Part shown: positions 5,668 to 6,582 of the stretch, in pieces
Layout: each line of letters opens with the position of its first letter
How positions within the stretch are numbered: the first letter of the stretch is position 1
From: an uncultured Oscillospiraceae bacterium
Lineage (GTDB): Bacteria > Bacillota > Clostridia > Oscillospirales > Oscillospiraceae
Reading direction: 5' to 3'
NCBI GenBank assembly: GCA_934668605.1
Contig: CAKUNY010000115.1
Coordinates: forward strand, 1 to 6,582
Length of the DNA stretch: 6,582 nt
Notes under the pieces: generated by a model
Told to the model about the DNA's origin: nothing
Seen by the model: the letters and a program-made list of their open reading frames with translations, nothing else
The model's database searches: none
Translations under genes and position numbers: made by a program

Positions 5668-6105
5668 ATGAAAACAGGAAGACTTCTTGCGCTCATGCTG
5701 GCGCTCGTGCTGGCGCTGACCGGCTGCGCTGCAAACGCGGCGGGGCAGGAGGAAGAAGCCGTCGCGGGCGATACCGCCGGGGCGGACTGGCGCACGTGGG
5801 GCTGGGTCAACGATGCAATGACGCTCACGCGAGACGGCGAAGAGACAACCGTTCTGGTCTGCGTGTTCACGGACAGCATCATGCTGTATCTGGACGACGA
5901 GACACAGACGGTCGTCGGTGTGGCGGAATACCCCGAGAAAATGGAGAACGCGAGAGAGTCGTACCTGCGTTCTTCGCTGGACGACCAGGACGGCGACGGC
6001 TATAGCGACTTGCGCGCTGTATTTGAAAGCCCGGACGGCGAAGAGAAGGTGCTGGACTGGCTCTGGGATACGGGAAGCGGCGCGTTCGTCCATCAGGCGG
6101 ACTAA
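5668..6105 (+). CDS. Small putative lipoprotein with DxDxDG calcium-type loop
   Basis: This is a 145-residue protein beginning at ATG 5668, seven bases after GGAGGA (5655-5660). Residues 1-20 are a lipoprotein signal: MKTGR, a Leu/Ala-rich hydrophobic stretch and the lipobox LTGC, with Cys20 lipidated. After a short acidic linker (25-40) comes a small domain with strands (TTVLVCVFTDSIMLYLD; TQTVVGVAEYP). Residues 106-114 read DQDGDGYSD, with Asp at positions 1, 3, 5 and 9 and Gly at 6, the spacing of EF-hand, dockerin or thrombospondin type 3 calcium loops. Calcium binding is therefore plausible, although a single loop with no clear flanking EF helices is weak evidence. The rest is Trp- and acid-rich (VLDWLWDTGSGAF). 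I do not recognise the family. The gene is transcribed alone, divergently from the MATE gene, and closed by a terminator 10 bases after its stop. Confidence 0.88.
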   Translation: MKTGRLLALMLALVLALTGCAANAAGQEEEAVAGDTAGADWRTWGWVNDAMTLTRDGEETTVLVCVFTDSIMLYLDDETQTVVGVAEYPEKMENARESYLRSSLDDQDGDGYSDLRAVFESPDGEEKVLDWLWDTGSGAFVHQAD

Positions 6106-6115
6106 AATACACGAG

Positions 6116-6154
6116 AGCGGCGATGCGGGACATGCTCCTGCGTCGCTGCTTTTT
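6116..6154 (+). terminator. Intrinsic terminator of the small lipoprotein gene
   Basis: A 15-bp RNA stem (6116-6130 with 6136-6150) with three G-U wobbles closes a CATGC loop and runs into TTTTT (6150-6154). It starts 10 bases after the TAA stop at 6103-6105. The wobbles make it one-sided: it folds well as plus-strand RNA but less well from the other strand. Confidence 0.85.
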
Positions 6155-6327
6155 GATCCGCACGAAACTGCGCAGAGACAGAAGCACGGCAGATGCGGAT
6201 GGAGCGCAAAAAAATTTTTTGCTGGAAAACTGCATGATTCTTTAACAGTTTAAAACTTAAAAGCTTTAAAATGCTAAATTCCAAAATATTATGAGGATTT
6301 TCCTGAAATCACCAGCCGAAGCGTATC
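6155..6327. other. Non-coding stretch with AT-rich island
   Basis: No convincing gene is seen here. The left part has a 7-bp inverted repeat ATCCGCA/TGCGGAT (6156-6162, 6194-6200) with a 31-base loop, then an A7T6 tract bounded by GC on both sides (6206-6222), which should bend DNA. From about 6223 to 6300 the sequence is markedly richer in A and T than the surrounding genes, with repeated TTAAAA words. It precedes the promoter at 6328 and could act as upstream activating sequence. A short minus-strand open frame here (6102-6284) has no ribosome binding site and unconvincing composition. Confidence 0.5.
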
Positions 6328-6356
6328 TTGACAGCCAAAATGCTTTGCGCTATTTT
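6328..6356 (+). promoter_or_regulatory. Sigma-A promoter of the Dabb-like gene
   Basis: A perfect -35 box TTGACA (6328-6333) and a TATTTT -10 (6351-6356) are separated by 17 bases. This is the most canonical promoter in the window. A start of transcription near 6363 would leave a leader of about 30 bases carrying the purine-rich AGGTGGGGG site before the ATG. Confidence 0.78.
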
Positions 6357-6391
6357 ATAAGGCATCTTCAAGGTGGGGGTGCTTTTGTCAG

Positions 6392-6582
6392 ATGATTCAC
6401 TATAATTTTTTGAAGCTGACGCAGGATGCGGACGCGGATGCAGTCCTTGCGCGCTGCCGGGAGGTCTACGCAGAGCTGGAAGCGGAGCTGGATTTTCTGC
6501 ACGATGCAAAGGTCAGCCGCTGCATCACGGTGCGCGATTCCAACGCGGATATCATGATGGTGATGCGCCTCGACCGGCCGGA
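6392..6582 (+). CDS. Dabb (stress-responsive alpha/beta-barrel) domain-like protein, N-terminal part
   Basis: The frame starts at ATG 6392 and is open to the window edge, giving 63 codons. The sequence begins MIHYNFLKLTQDADADAVL, then a helix REVYAELEAEL, then a strand around KVSRCITVRDSN and another around ADIMMVMRLD. This strand-helix-strand-strand order, and the opening of Met, a hydrophobic residue, His, then a hydrophobic strand ending in KL, resemble the Dabb ferredoxin-like fold, in which small proteins of about 100 residues dimerise into a barrel. The assignment rests on half a domain. The ribosome binding site is probably AGGTGGGGG (6371-6379), 12 bases from the ATG, which is rather far. 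No in-frame alternative start lies closer. Its function is not predictable; family members are linked to stress responses or act as small enzymes. Confidence 0.75.
   Translation, partial: MIHYNFLKLTQDADADAVLARCREVYAELEAELDFLHDAKVSRCITVRDSNADIMMVMRLDRP

Noticed and set aside
6156..6220. Second terminator or small RNA formed by ATCCGCA/TGCGGAT and the A7T6 tract
   Set aside because: The stem is only 7 bp with a 31-base loop, and the T-run is 14 bases away, so it does not make a credible intrinsic terminator. No promoter for a small RNA was found.

Overview
The window looks like chromosomal DNA of a moderately GC-rich Firmicute, most likely a gut clostridium of the Oscillospiraceae/Ruminococcaceae type. 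This rests on strong AGGAGG-type ribosome binding sites, extended -10 promoters (TGnTATAaT), the styles of the MBOAT, DHHW and MATE proteins, small lipoproteins, and intergenic palindromes with a GTAGGGG foot. The lineage is an inference from style; no marker gene is present.

Positions 1-2909 hold the end of a plus-strand operon: the 3' part of an uncharacterised gene, a membrane-bound O-acyltransferase (AlgI/DltB type), and a membrane-anchored DHHW/AlgJ-like SGNH-fold protein. A strong intrinsic terminator closes it. The last two genes form the usual pair for O-acetylating an extracellular polymer: the MBOAT moves acyl groups across the membrane and the DHHW protein acts outside. Positions 2950-3813 hold a separately promoted lipoprotein gene with a long acidic linker and no recognised domain.

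Positions 3830-4100 lie mostly between two convergent genes. They hold two neighbouring inverted-repeat doublets of about 100 bp, built from GTAG-footed hairpins. This is the architecture of REP/REPIN elements and is the most interesting non-coding structure here. Positions 4115-5467 (minus) encode a complete MATE-family multidrug/cation antiporter that probably starts at TTG.

Positions 5468-5667 form a divergent promoter region with several small palindromes. It drives the MATE gene leftward and a small lipoprotein (5668-6105, with a calcium-binding-like DxDxDG loop) rightward; that gene ends at a terminator at 6116-6154. An AT-rich non-coding stretch follows, then a promoter with a perfect TTGACA -35 box and the start of a Dabb-domain-like gene that runs off the window.

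I see no tRNA, rRNA, CRISPR array, transposase or phage gene. Apart from the REPIN-like array and a few regulatory oddities, this is ordinary chromosomal content, and I do not see clear evidence of a new multi-gene system.
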